DNA of 64,000 bases. Origin: CAZIAK01 sp964537035. Lineage in GTDB: Bacteria > Planctomycetota > B15-G4. Shown one piece after another: positions 17,005 to 26,422 of the stretch. The stretch lies in assembly GCA_964537035.1 (NCBI GenBank), contig CAZIAK010000009.1, positions 60,930 through 124,929 on the forward strand. The letters are read 5' to 3'. How positions within the stretch are numbered: position 1 is the first letter of the stretch; the number at the start of each line of letters is the position of its first letter. The position numbers and the translations under genes were made by a program. The notes under the pieces were generated by a model. That model was given only the letters and a program-made list of their open reading frames with translations, ran no database searches and was not told the DNA's origin.

Positions 17005-19425
17005 GTGGCCATCCCGCTGAAGACCTTCGCAGTGCATGCCCGCTCCGGGCGAGCTGGTCTCGCGATCTTGCGCCCAGGGGCAGCCAGGGCCTTGGTGCTG
17101 ATCTGTTGTGCCGTCTGTGTGTTCGCTTGCGGAGAGGTCCGCCAGCCTCGCTCTGTGAGCCTGCCGCTGGTGGCGGCGACCACGGCCGCCCACAGCGCCG
17201 CGGACACAACCCGCCCGGAGATCGAGATCGTTGAGCGCTTCGATCTCGTCGAAGAACCCGACGCCTGGGAGGTCGAGGCTCCGATGTGGGGCACGGCTGT
17301 CCCCACCTGGCTCGACGCTGAGCACGACGGGGTCATGGTGCAGGCCGCTGCCGGGCGCCACGACCGGCTGATCAGCTTCACCCGGCGTGGATCCTACGAC
17401 ACGTCTCGCTTCGACCGGGTGCGGGTGGTGGCCTCCGTCGATGGCGGTGGCGGCGTGGGCATCATGGTGCAGCTGCGCCGCGGGAGCACGGTGTTGAGCG
17501 GGCTGGACGCGGCGCTCTTCGAGACCAAACGGCAGCTGGTGGTTCTTGAGATCCTGTTGCCCCGGGAGGCCCTGGGCGGCGAGCCCTACGACTCCCTGAA
17601 GCTCATTTGCCCAGGAGCGAAGCGCACCGTGGCCATTCGCGAGGTGCTGCTGGTCTCCGCGCCACCGGGGGCGACCTTGCCCGATCCTGCTCTGGCGCCT
17701 GAACTGGTGCGGGTGGGACACGAAGCCCGGCGCAGTGTGGGCCTGTTGGTGGGCCATGACCTGGTCACGTCCCTGGCCGTGCCTGCGGGCGGTCGTCTCG
17801 ACTTCAGTTATGGCCGGCCCACCCAGGCCTGGACTCCCGGCGGTCTCGAGCTTGCGTTGTCCCTGTCCGTGAATGGCGAGCAGGTGCAGGGGGAGCGTTG
17901 GCCTGTCCCCGAACCGGCCGAGTGGGCGGTCCAGGGGCTCAAGACAGGCTGGCGTACGGCCCGGATCGATCTGTCCCCGCTGGAGGGCGAGACCGTCGAG
18001 CTGCGCTTCGCGGCGATGGGCCCAGAGCAGGCTGGCCTGGCCCTGTCTGTGCCGCGGCTCACCGTGGCCGCACCGGCGCCGCCCACCGTCTTGCTGATCA
18101 CCAGTGACACCCACCGCGGCGATCACATCGGCGCAGCCCAGCGGGGCGTGGACGTGGAGACGCCGGCGCTGGATGGGCTGGGCGAGCGGGGGCTGGTCTT
18201 CCTCGACTGCATGACGCCGGTGAACAACACGAACCCCTCTCATGTGGCGCTGCTCACCGGCACCCACCCTCGAGACACGGGCGTGCTCGACAACTACCGC
18301 TCGATCAACAGCGGAGCTGAGACCCTCGCTGAGCGGTTCAGCGAGGCGGGCTGGGCCACGGTGGCGGCGATCAGCACCCGTCACCTGGGGCCCGATGGCA
18401 GCGGCCTGGGGCAGGGGTTCGATCGGGTGAGCTGGCCCTACGGAGAGAGCTTCAGGGACTCGGCCGACGCCGTGGACGACGTGCTCCGTTGGCTGCCAGA
18501 CCTTGAGGGTCGACCGACGTTCATCTGGCTGCACGTGTTTGACGCCCATGTGCCCTACGAGCCTCCCGAGCACTTTCTGCAGCGGTACTACGACCCGGCG
18601 CTCGACCCTCAGGACGCCTCGTGGCCCGAAGACGATGTGCCCGATGTGGCCCTGCCCCTTGAGCTGCGAGGTACGCGGGATTTGTCCTATCCCATGGCCC
18701 TCTACCGAGCAGAGATCACCTCTCAGGACACAGAGCTGGGACGCTTGCTGGCTGTGCCCCGTGTGGCCGCGGGCGTCTCGGCGTTGGTGGCCGACCATGG
18801 GGAGTCGCTCGGGGAGAACGGGGCCTGGTTCGCGCACCTGGGCGTGTACACCAGCACGCTGCACATCCCGCTGGTGCTGGCGGGGCCGGGGGTGCCGGAG
18901 CGCGGCGTGATCAGCCGCCCCGTGCAACACCTCGATCTCGGGCGCACCCTGCTCGATCTGGCGGGCCTGGAGTCGGCGCGGTTTCCCGGTCGCTCGTTGC
19001 TGAGTGAGGGTGCGGCGCCCGCCCCGCGCTTCGCCATCGAGACCGGCGCGCACTCAGCGGCCTTGACCGTCGATGGTCTGCACCTCGTGCTGCACCTGAA
19101 AGACCGGGACTTTCCCAACCTGCTCGAGTTTCACCAGGCCCATGAGGTCGAACTCTTCGACCTGAAGAGAGACCCGATATGTGCCCACGACCTCTCGGCG
19201 GAGCGTCCGCAAGAGGCGGCCCGCTTGAGGCAGCGGCTCATCCAGTGGTTGGCCCAGGCCGAGCCCACGGGCTGGGCAGAGGACGCGGTGACCGACAAGG
19301 CCACCATGGCCGCCCTGGCCCAGCTGGGCTATGTGGCGCCCGCCGCAGCCGCGGACAAGACGGACTTCTTCGTGCCCGACAACTGCGAGCACTGCCAGCG
19401 CTGGGAGAGCGTTACCCTGCGCTGA
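17005..19425 (+). CDS. Sulfatase-like lipoprotein, tandem paralogue 3
   Basis: An 806-residue product with an N-terminal hydrophobic signal ending in a lipobox (LICCAVCVFACG), ~350 residues of beta-rich sequence, then a sulfatase-superfamily domain with intact motifs: LLITSDTHRGDHIG, TNPSHVALLTG (Thr nucleophile position) and VADHGESLGENG. The C terminus has LAQLGYVA and CEHC. The GTG at 17005 is preceded by GAGGGG with six-base spacing and lies ten bases after the stop of paralogue 2, so the genes are one operon. Probably an exported, membrane-tethered phospho- or sulfo-ester hydrolase or transferase; substrate unknown. Confidence 0.86.
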   Translation: MAIPLKTFAVHARSGRAGLAILRPGAARALVLICCAVCVFACGEVRQPRSVSLPLVAATTAAHSAADTTRPEIEIVERFDLVEEPDAWEVEAPMWGTAVPTWLDAEHDGVMVQAAAGRHDRLISFTRRGSYDTSRFDRVRVVASVDGGGGVGIMVQLRRGSTVLSGLDAALFETKRQLVVLEILLPREALGGEPYDSLKLICPGAKRTVAIREVLLVSAPPGATLPDPALAPELVRVGHEARRSVGLLVGHDLVTSLAVPAGGRLDFSYGRPTQAWTPGGLELALSLSVNGEQVQGERWPVPEPAEWAVQGLKTGWRTARIDLSPLEGETVELRFAAMGPEQAGLALSVPRLTVAAPAPPTVLLITSDTHRGDHIGAAQRGVDVETPALDGLGERGLVFLDCMTPVNNTNPSHVALLTGTHPRDTGVLDNYRSINSGAETLAERFSEAGWATVAAISTRHLGPDGSGLGQGFDRVSWPYGESFRDSADAVDDVLRWLPDLEGRPTFIWLHVFDAHVPYEPPEHFLQRYYDPALDPQDASWPEDDVPDVALPLELRGTRDLSYPMALYRAEITSQDTELGRLLAVPRVAAGVSALVADHGESLGENGAWFAHLGVYTSTLHIPLVLAGPGVPERGVISRPVQHLDLGRTLLDLAGLESARFPGRSLLSEGAAPAPRFAIETGAHSAALTVDGLHLVLHLKDRDFPNLLEFHQAHEVELFDLKRDPICAHDLSAERPQEAARLRQRLIQWLAQAEPTGWAEDAVTDKATMAALAQLGYVAPAAAADKTDFFVPDNCEHCQRWESVTLR

Positions 19426-19456
19426 AAGGGGGCGTGAACTTCCTGGCCTGCTGAGC

Positions 19457-19487
19457 AGGGTGCGAGTGTGTTGGGTGCTCGTACCCT
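19457..19487. terminator. Bidirectional terminator-like hairpin
   Basis: A 10-bp stem agggtgcgag/ctcgtaccct (one G-U pair) with an 11-base loop lies between the end of the sulfatase operon and the end of the leftward aconitase gene. Position and symmetry suit both strands; no U-tract. Confidence 0.5.
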
Positions 19488-19495
19488 CTGGAAGA

Positions 19496-21760
19496 TCAGG
19501 CGCTGACGGGGGTGGATTGTTGGCGCAGGAAGTTCAGGGCCGAGCCCGCGAGCCACCACTGGATCTGCAGTTCGCTGAGAGTGTGGTTGGCCTCGAACGA
19601 GTGGGTGCTGCCGTCGGCGTGGGTCACCGTCATCGTCACCACGCTCCCGGGAGCGAGCTGGTCGAGCCCGCTGCAGGCGAAGCGATCACCGTCCTGGATC
19701 AGCTCCCAGCTGGTGGGGTCAGCGAAGGTCACGGGCAGCACGCCCTGCTTCTTCAGGTTGGTCTCGGCGATGCGGGCGAAGCTGCGGGCGATGACCACCT
19801 TGCAGCCCAGGAAGCGCGGAGACATGGCCGCGTGCTCGCGACTGCTGCCTTCACCGTAGTTCACGTCGCCGACGACGACCCAGCCCAGTCCGGCTCTCTT
19901 GTAGCGACCGGCGATCTCGGGCAGGGCCACGGCTGTGTCGCCGCTGAGCGCGTCAGTACCCTTGCCCACCTCCTGGGTGAAGGCGTTGGTGGCGCCGATG
20001 TACATGTTGTCCGAGATGTTCTGCAGATGGCCACGGAAGCGCAGCCAGGGGCCCGCGGCAGAGATGTGGTCGGTGGTGCACTTGCCGGAGACCTTGAGCA
20101 GAAGGGCCATGTCTTCAAACTGGCCGGGCTCGTTGGGGGCGAAGGGCTCGAGCAGCTGCAAGCGCTTGCTGCCTGGAGGCACATCGAGGTCGACCGACGA
20201 GCCATCGGCGGGGGGGGCGGTGAAGCCCCGTCCCTCCAGGACGAAGCCCTTGTCTGGCAGGGCCTGGCCCGTGGGCGGATCGAGGCGGACCTCGCTGCCG
20301 TCGGCTGCGCTGAGGGCGTCCCGGGACGGGTCGAAGTCGATGCGCCCGGCGAGGGCCAGGGCCACCACGATCTCGGGGCTGCTGATGAAGGCCAGGGTCG
20401 AGTGGTTGCCGTCGTTGCGCCCGCTGAAGTTGCGGTTGAACGAGGTGACGATGGTGTTGGCCTTGCCCTTCTTCACGTCGTCGCGCTGCCACTGGCCGAT
20501 GCAGGGGCCGCAGGCGTTGGCCAGCACCGTGGCGCCCAGGGCCTGCAGAGCATCCATCTGGCCGTCACGGCGGATGGTGTCATCGACGGTGTTGCTGCCG
20601 GGGGAGACCATGAGCGGCGTCTTGGCCACCAAGCCCTTGGCCGTGGCCTGACGAGCCAGGGACGCGGCCCGCTCCATGTCTTCGTAGGACGAGTTGGTGC
20701 ATGAGCCGATGAGCGCTGCGCCCAGGTCGGTGGGCCACCCTTCGGCCTTCGCCTCGGCGGCGAGCGCGGTCACCGTGCGCACCCGGTCGGGGGTGTGGGG
20801 GCCGACGATCAAGGGCTTGAGCTGGTCGAGGTCGATCTCCAGCACCTGGTCGTAGAACTTGCCAGGGTTGGCCAGGACCTCGTCGTCGGGGCGCAGGTGC
20901 TCGGCCTGTGCCCGGGCCATGGCGGCGATGTCTGCCCGCTCGGTGGCCTCCATGTAGAGGGCCATGGACTCATCGAAGGCAAAGAGCGAAGTGGTCGCGC
21001 CGTGCTCCGCGCCCATGTTGCAGATCGTGGCCTTGCCCGTGCAGGACATGGCCGCGGCCCCGGGGCCGAAGTACTCGACGATGTGCCCGGTGCCACCCTT
21101 GACGGTGAGCTTCTCGAGCACCTTCAGGATCACGTCCTTGGGCGAGCTCCAGCCATCGAGTGCGCCGGTGAGGTGCACGCCGATGAGTTTGGGCGCCTTG
21201 ACGCCGAAGGGCAGGCCGGCCATGACCTCCATGGCGTCTGCGCCTCCGACCCCGATGGCCGCCATGCCCAGGCCGCCCGCGTTGGGGGTGTGGCTGTCCG
21301 TGCCGATCATGAGCCCGCCGGGGAAGGCGTAGTTCTCGAGCACCACCTGGTGAATGATCCCCGAACCTGGCTCCCAGAAGCCGGCACCGAAGCGGGCGCA
21401 GGCAGACTTCAAGAACGCGTAGACCTCGCGGTTCTCGTCGTTGGCCACGGCGAGGTCGCTGTCCTTGCCGCTGTGGGCCCTGATCAGGTGATCGCAGTGC
21501 ACGGTGGAGGGCACGGCCACGGACGGGCGCCCGGTCATGGCGAACTGCAGCAGGGCCATCTGAGCCGTGGCGTCCTGCATGGCCACCCGGTCGGGGAGCA
21601 GCTCCAGGTAGGTGCTGCCCCGCTGGGCGGCGGGCCCGGCCTGGTCGGGCATGTGGGCGTAGAGGATCTTCTCGGCCAGGGTCAGAGGCTGGCCCAGGCG
21701 CTCCCGGGTGGTGGCGTGAAAACCGGCGAGGGCTGCGTAGAAGGAGCGGTAGTCGATCAT
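19496..21760 (-). CDS. acnA: Aconitate hydratase
   Basis: A 754-residue aconitase of the mitochondrial-like type, full length. It has the 4Fe-4S ligands in GSCTNSSYED and ACGPCIGQW, substrate-binding segments TDSHTPNAGGLG and SFNRNFSGRNDGN, and the swivel-domain motifs GDVNYGEGSSREHAAM and SFARIAETNLKKQG. It isomerises citrate to isocitrate in the TCA cycle. It is monocistronic as far as can be seen: the M16 gene ends 174 bases upstream on the same strand, and a hairpin lies at its 3' end. Confidence 0.97.
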   Translation of the reverse strand: MIDYRSFYAALAGFHATTRERLGQPLTLAEKILYAHMPDQAGPAAQRGSTYLELLPDRVAMQDATAQMALLQFAMTGRPSVAVPSTVHCDHLIRAHSGKDSDLAVANDENREVYAFLKSACARFGAGFWEPGSGIIHQVVLENYAFPGGLMIGTDSHTPNAGGLGMAAIGVGGADAMEVMAGLPFGVKAPKLIGVHLTGALDGWSSPKDVILKVLEKLTVKGGTGHIVEYFGPGAAAMSCTGKATICNMGAEHGATTSLFAFDESMALYMEATERADIAAMARAQAEHLRPDDEVLANPGKFYDQVLEIDLDQLKPLIVGPHTPDRVRTVTALAAEAKAEGWPTDLGAALIGSCTNSSYEDMERAASLARQATAKGLVAKTPLMVSPGSNTVDDTIRRDGQMDALQALGATVLANACGPCIGQWQRDDVKKGKANTIVTSFNRNFSGRNDGNHSTLAFISSPEIVVALALAGRIDFDPSRDALSAADGSEVRLDPPTGQALPDKGFVLEGRGFTAPPADGSSVDLDVPPGSKRLQLLEPFAPNEPGQFEDMALLLKVSGKCTTDHISAAGPWLRFRGHLQNISDNMYIGATNAFTQEVGKGTDALSGDTAVALPEIAGRYKRAGLGWVVVGDVNYGEGSSREHAAMSPRFLGCKVVIARSFARIAETNLKKQGVLPVTFADPTSWELIQDGDRFACSGLDQLAPGSVVTMTVTHADGSTHSFEANHTLSELQIQWWLAGSALNFLRQQSTPVSA

Positions 21761-21934
21761 CGGAGAAGGCCTGTCTGACGGGTGGCTGAGCGGGACCGCG
21801 ATACGATATCAGCCACCGGCGCCGGGGCTCCAGTGTGCAGGCAGCAAGAGTGCCCAAAGACCCCGAGGCGAGAGCGCGCCTCGGCGACCGGAACGTCGCG
21901 CAGACAGTGATCTCTGGCCCAGACCCCTCGCTGC

Positions 21935-24754
21935 TCAACCGCCGCTGGTGATCAGTTCGACCTCCGCGATCTCTTCGAGGTCGTCCTGGATCTCGTTGGC
22001 GTCTCCCACCACGACCACCACCATGTGCTCGGGGTCGAGCAGCTCGGCCACGGCCTGTGCCACGTCGTCGCTTTCCATGGCGCCGATGCGGGCCAGATAG
22101 GTGTTCCAGTAATCGTCGGGCAAGCCGTTCAGGCGCAGGGTCCAGAGGCGGCTGGCCACCGACTGGGGTGTCTCCAAAGAGCCCGCGAACGATCCCGCCA
22201 GATAGGACACCGCCGAGTTCAGCTCTTCGTCAGTGAGTGGATCGGTGAGCATGCGCTCGACCTCTTCGATGACGGCTCGCACGGTCTCGGCGGTCTTGGG
22301 CGTCTTGGTGAACGTGCCCACCTTGAACTCCCCGCCGAAGCGCTGGCTGGACAGGCCGCCCCGGGCGCCATAGGTGAGCCCCTTCTCCACTCTGATGGAG
22401 GCGTTGAGCCGGCTGTTGAACGCGCCCCCAAAGACCTGGGTCATGACCACGCCTGCGGCATGAAAGGGATGGCGCCGGGTGATGCCCTGGTGTCCCGCCC
22501 GAATCTCGCTCTGCACCGCACCGCCCCGGTCGACCAGCTTGATCTGCAGCTTGTCCGAAGGCGTGGTGGCTGGCAGGGGCCGGTCGATGCTCTCGCCGTC
22601 GGCCTCCCAGTCGCCGAGGTAGCGCTCGCTCAACTTCAGGGCCTGCTCGGGAGTCACGTCGCCAGACACGTAGAGCGTCGACGTCTCGGGCCGCACGAAC
22701 GTGGTCCACCAGTCGGCGAGCCCTTCACTGGTCAGCTTCTTGAGGTCGTCGGAGGTGCCTTCGGCGGGGCGTCCGTAGGGGTGGTCGCCCCAGAGCGCGT
22801 GGGAGAAGGTGCGGTCGGCCATGACGCTGGGCGTCTTCTCTGCGATGGCCATACCCGTGGCGGTCTGATTGCGCAGGGTGTTGAACTCGCCCGCATCAAA
22901 GCGGGGGACCTGCACCACCTCGGCCATGAGGCGCATGGCCCGGTCGATCTGGCCGGTGACACAGGAGACGTCCACCGAAGCGGCGTCGTGGCTGGCGCCG
23001 GAGCTGAGCGAGATGCCGTTGTGCTCGAGCTCGGCGGCCAGGGCCTCGGCGTCCCGGGCGAAGGTGCCCCGGGTGACCATGGCCGTGGCCATGGAGGCGG
23101 TGCCAGGTGCGTCGGCGTCATCGGTGTAGGCCCCTGCGTCGAGGCGCAGCGAGAAGGAGACGAAGGGCACCTCGTGGTTCTCGATGATCACCACGGTGAG
23201 ACCGTTGTCCAAGGTGTTCAGGGAGCCGCTCAGGTCGATCTTCACGTTCAGCGGCGGTGCCACGGGGGGCGCCTCGGCGAAGCCTTCCGGCCGTTTGGCG
23301 CCAGCCTTGGGGCCGCTGGCCACGGCCCGCTCGCCGCCGTCCACTTCGGCTTCGTCGCTGGGCTCCTCGTCGGGCTTGTCCCCCGTGTTGGCTGCCATGG
23401 AGAGCAGAGACGAGAACATGCCGGCGATGGTGGGTTTGATGCGGACTTCGGTGGCCCGGTCTTTCACCAGGTAGGTGCGCGCCACCCGTTGGATGTCGTC
23501 GCGGGTCACGGCGGCCATGGCCTGCAGCTTGGTGTTGACCAGCTGGGTGTCGCCCAGGATGACGGCGGCGTGCCCCAGGGCGTTGGCCTTGCTGGCCACG
23601 GTCATGGACTCGGTCACATCGCCTCGCACCATGGCGTTGCGCACCTTCTCCAGCTCTTTCTGGGTGACGCCGTCCGCCTTGAGCACTTCGATCTGCTCCC
23701 AGGTCGCGTCGATGATCTCGTCGGGATCGCCGACCACGGGCATGGCCACGCCGCCAGCGAGGGACAGGCCAGCCTGCTCGAAGGCGAACGACGCGGCGGC
23801 TCCGAAGGCAGCGACCTCCTTGCGCCGCACGAGCTCGAGGTACAGCCGGCTGCTCTCGCCATCACCCAGGATGGACATGCACATGTTCAGGGCCAGCGCG
23901 TCGGGGTGGCGTTCGGGCACGGTCTTGAAGAGCACACCGCCCAGGGGCGCCGGGCCGTTCTCCTCGGCGATGTCCAGGCGCTGCAAGCCGTCTTGCACGG
24001 GCTCGACGATGGTCACCCGGGGAGGCTCGGGGCAGCGGGGGATCCAGCCGAAGTTCTTCGCGGCCAGCTCGCGGACCTGGTCGTGGGTCACGTCGCCCAC
24101 CACCACGAGGGTCGCGTTGTTGGGCACGTAGTAGGTGTCCCAGAAGCTCTGGATGTCGGCGGCGGTGGACGCACGCAGGTGCTCGATCTTGCCGATGGGT
24201 GACCAGCGGTAGGGGTGCACGGTGAAGAGCTGCTCAAGGATCTGTTCAAGGACCATGCCGTAGGGCTGGTTGAGTCCCATGCGACGTTCTTCTTCAACCA
24301 CCTTGCGCTCGGTGGCAAACCCGCCCTCGTCGATCTTCAGCGAGGCCATGCGCTCGGCTTCGAGCCACAAGACCATGTCGAGCTGGTTGGCGGGAGCCTC
24401 CTGGATGTAGACCGTCTGGTCGAAGGATGTGTAGGCGTTGCAGTTGCCGCCGGTGCGGCGGATGAAGTCGAAGTGATCGGTGGGGCCGGTGCGGTCGGTG
24501 CCCCTGAACATCATGTGCTCGAACATGTGCGCGAAGCCCTGGCGCTCCGGCTGCTCGTCCTTGCTACCCACGTGATACCAGAGCTGCACGGCCACGATGG
24601 GCGTGCTGTGGTCTTCGAGGGACAGCACCGTGAGGCCGTTGTCGAGCACGGACTGCTCAAAGGCGAAGCGCCCTTCTCCCTTGACGATGTGGTCGTTGGC
24701 CAGGGCCAAGGGTGTGACAGCCAGGAGGGCAAGCAGGACGAGAGCGGTGCGCAT
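21935..24754 (-). CDS. Exported M16 (insulinase-family) zinc metallopeptidase, two-domain
   Basis: A 939-residue protein with a signal peptide (MRTALVLLALLAVTPLALA). The N-terminal M16 half has the inverted zinc motif H-x-x-E-H as HMFEHMMF (His76, Glu79, His80) and the distal acidic segment ATERKVVEEERRM. A charged linker (GDKPDEEPSDEAEVDGGERA) leads to a second M16 half, which has ASMATAMVTRGT at the equivalent place and so lacks the zinc site; its GLTYGARGGLSS fits the substrate-binding R/Y motif. Fused active plus inactive halves are normal for this family (PqqL-like). Likely a periplasmic peptide-degrading enzyme. The ATG at 24754 starts the signal peptide; the frame upstream to 24931 is not coding-like. 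Confidence 0.92.
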   Translation of the reverse strand: MRTALVLLALLAVTPLALANDHIVKGEGRFAFEQSVLDNGLTVLSLEDHSTPIVAVQLWYHVGSKDEQPERQGFAHMFEHMMFRGTDRTGPTDHFDFIRRTGGNCNAYTSFDQTVYIQEAPANQLDMVLWLEAERMASLKIDEGGFATERKVVEEERRMGLNQPYGMVLEQILEQLFTVHPYRWSPIGKIEHLRASTAADIQSFWDTYYVPNNATLVVVGDVTHDQVRELAAKNFGWIPRCPEPPRVTIVEPVQDGLQRLDIAEENGPAPLGGVLFKTVPERHPDALALNMCMSILGDGESSRLYLELVRRKEVAAFGAAASFAFEQAGLSLAGGVAMPVVGDPDEIIDATWEQIEVLKADGVTQKELEKVRNAMVRGDVTESMTVASKANALGHAAVILGDTQLVNTKLQAMAAVTRDDIQRVARTYLVKDRATEVRIKPTIAGMFSSLLSMAANTGDKPDEEPSDEAEVDGGERAVASGPKAGAKRPEGFAEAPPVAPPLNVKIDLSGSLNTLDNGLTVVIIENHEVPFVSFSLRLDAGAYTDDADAPGTASMATAMVTRGTFARDAEALAAELEHNGISLSSGASHDAASVDVSCVTGQIDRAMRLMAEVVQVPRFDAGEFNTLRNQTATGMAIAEKTPSVMADRTFSHALWGDHPYGRPAEGTSDDLKKLTSEGLADWWTTFVRPETSTLYVSGDVTPEQALKLSERYLGDWEADGESIDRPLPATTPSDKLQIKLVDRGGAVQSEIRAGHQGITRRHPFHAAGVVMTQVFGGAFNSRLNASIRVEKGLTYGARGGLSSQRFGGEFKVGTFTKTPKTAETVRAVIEEVERMLTDPLTDEELNSAVSYLAGSFAGSLETPQSVASRLWTLRLNGLPDDYWNTYLARIGAMESDDVAQAVAELLDPEHMVVVVVGDANEIQDDLEEIAEVELITSGG

Positions 24755-24905
24755 GACCGGGGCTCGGCAGGGGGGGAGAGGAAAAGAGACTGCAACGTCG
24801 GGGATCATACGTCGCAGCCAGGGCCAGTCTGGTGCGAATGTGGCCCGGGGCCCAAAGGCCCTCTTTGCGTCAGATCTGTCGTCCGGCACCAGCCCTGAAC
24901 AGACC

Positions 24906-24940
24906 GCGCCCCCGGCGATCAGGGCGATCACCGGGGGCGC
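24906..24940 (-). terminator. Strong GC-rich hairpin after TPR gene
   Basis: Two 15-base arms (gcgcccccggcgatc and gatcaccgggggcgc) pair at 14 of 15 positions around agggc, 34 bases after the leftward TPR gene stop. Probably the terminator of that gene. Confidence 0.55.
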
Positions 24941-24973
24941 GGGAGGCCTGTCTGGGGCGAGCCGAAGCGACGT

Positions 24974-26422
24974 TCAGCGCGTGGTCTCTTCGCCTTCGCC
25001 GGCGCTCTCTTCGGTGTCCTCGGCATCGTCAGCACTCTCGTCGCCTTCGCCATCGTCAGAGGACGGCAGGTTGAGGCCGCGCAGGCCAGCCATCATCGAG
25101 TCGAGCAGGCCACCGCCCGCCGGCTTGAGGCCATTCAGGTTGCCCTGGGCCAGGCCCCTGGCTTCGGTGGCCAGCTGGCGCACGTCATCCGGGGTGCTCT
25201 CCATGGCCAACTGGTGATCAGCGACCTCGATGCACTTGGCGTAAAGCTCCTTCGACTTGTCATTCTCGCGCTGCAGGCTGAACTGGTAGAGGGCGCCCAG
25301 GTCGTTGTAGGTCCTGGGGTTCTCCGGATCGATCTTGATGGCCATCTCGTAGGCGGCGATGGCGTCATCGAAGCGGGAGGTGTCCGTGCAGACCACCGCG
25401 TAGGTGTGCCAGGTGCGGTAGTCGTTCGGCTCAGAGGCCACGATGGCCGACAGGATGGAACGACAGGCGGCCAGATCGCCTCGCCGGTGGAACGCGTCGA
25501 TGGACCCGGTCAGCAGTCTGGCTGTGGCCGTGGGATCGGCTTCGGCCTTGATCATGTTGGTCAGGGTGCGGGCGCTGATCTCGACCATCTTCTCGAGCGC
25601 ACGACCTGAGGCCTCGTACTTGGCCTCGTTGCGGTACTTGAGGGCCAGCCGGTAGAGCAGGCTCAGGTCGGGCTCGTCGCTGCGATCGGCGAGGCTGCGT
25701 GCGGAGTCGACGGCCTTGCCCGAGATGTTCTGCACCTCGTAGAACCAGACCAGTTGACCCAGGGGCTCGGAGCGCGTGCTGGGCAGCAACTCATCGGCCT
25801 GCTTCAGGTCGTCGACCGCCTGCTGCCAGATGCTGTTGGCTTCATCAACCTGCTCGTTCTGGCTGGCGTTCCAGTAGGTGTAGGCGCTGGCTGCGCCTCG
25901 GAGCAGCAGGGCTTCGCCGTCATCGGGTGTCGTTGCCAGCACTTCGTTGGCCAGCTTGATGGCATCGTCCGGCCAGTTGTTGCGGTAGAGGTAGAACTTG
26001 CCCAGCTCCCAGACGGAGCTGCTGTTGTCGTCGGGACGAAGTTCAAAGGCCTTCTCAAGGTCGTTCTGGGCCGCGTCGTAGGCGCCGTCGATGGTGGCCT
26101 GATCGACGCCCTGGTTGAACAGAACGTCGATGGACTTTTCATGGGCGCGGCCGAGCATCAAGCTCACGTCGTGATCGTCAGCGGCCGGCAAGCTCTCGAG
26201 CGTGCGCAAGGCCTGCTGGGGATCGCCTTGCTGGAGTCGGAGGTCGGCGAGGGCCAGGCGCAGGGCGCGCTCGTCGCCTGTGCCGGCGTCGAGGGCGGCG
26301 CTGAGCAGATCGGCGGCGCTGGACAGCTTGCCCTGGCGCACCAGGTTCTGAGCATCGTCCAGCTCGTCGGCGAAGAGGGCCGGGGTCGTCAAGGCGGCCA
26401 TGAGAAGGGCTGCGGACAGCAT
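24974..26422 (-). CDS. Exported TPR-repeat protein with acidic C terminus
   Basis: A 482-residue protein with a signal peptide (MLSAALLMAALTTPALFA) and then tetratricopeptide-type helices throughout (GKLSSAADLLSAALDAG, LEKAFELRPDDNSS, FDDAIAAYEMAIKIDPENP). The last ~30 residues are almost entirely Asp, Glu, Ser and Thr, a probable disordered tail. Likely a periplasmic scaffold; partner unknown. The ATG at 26422 is preferred over one four codons upstream because GGAG lies about six bases before it. It diverges from the DEAD-box gene. Confidence 0.8.
   Translation of the reverse strand: MLSAALLMAALTTPALFADELDDAQNLVRQGKLSSAADLLSAALDAGTGDERALRLALADLRLQQGDPQQALRTLESLPAADDHDVSLMLGRAHEKSIDVLFNQGVDQATIDGAYDAAQNDLEKAFELRPDDNSSSVWELGKFYLYRNNWPDDAIKLANEVLATTPDDGEALLLRGAASAYTYWNASQNEQVDEANSIWQQAVDDLKQADELLPSTRSEPLGQLVWFYEVQNISGKAVDSARSLADRSDEPDLSLLYRLALKYRNEAKYEASGRALEKMVEISARTLTNMIKAEADPTATARLLTGSIDAFHRRGDLAACRSILSAIVASEPNDYRTWHTYAVVCTDTSRFDDAIAAYEMAIKIDPENPRTYNDLGALYQFSLQRENDKSKELYAKCIEVADHQLAMESTPDDVRQLATEARGLAQGNLNGLKPAGGGLLDSMMAGLRGLNLPSSDDGEGDESADDAEDTEESAGEGEETTR

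Noticed and set aside
16795..19053. 752-codon leftward open frame opposite sulfatase paralogue 3
   Set aside because: Arg/Gln/His-rich antisense product; the sense strand holds intact sulfatase motifs and a Shine-Dalgarno.
22025..24202. 725-codon rightward open frame opposite the M16 peptidase
   Set aside because: It is Gly/His/Val-rich with no domain motif; the opposite strand has the zinc motif and family features. Long antisense frames are common at this GC content.
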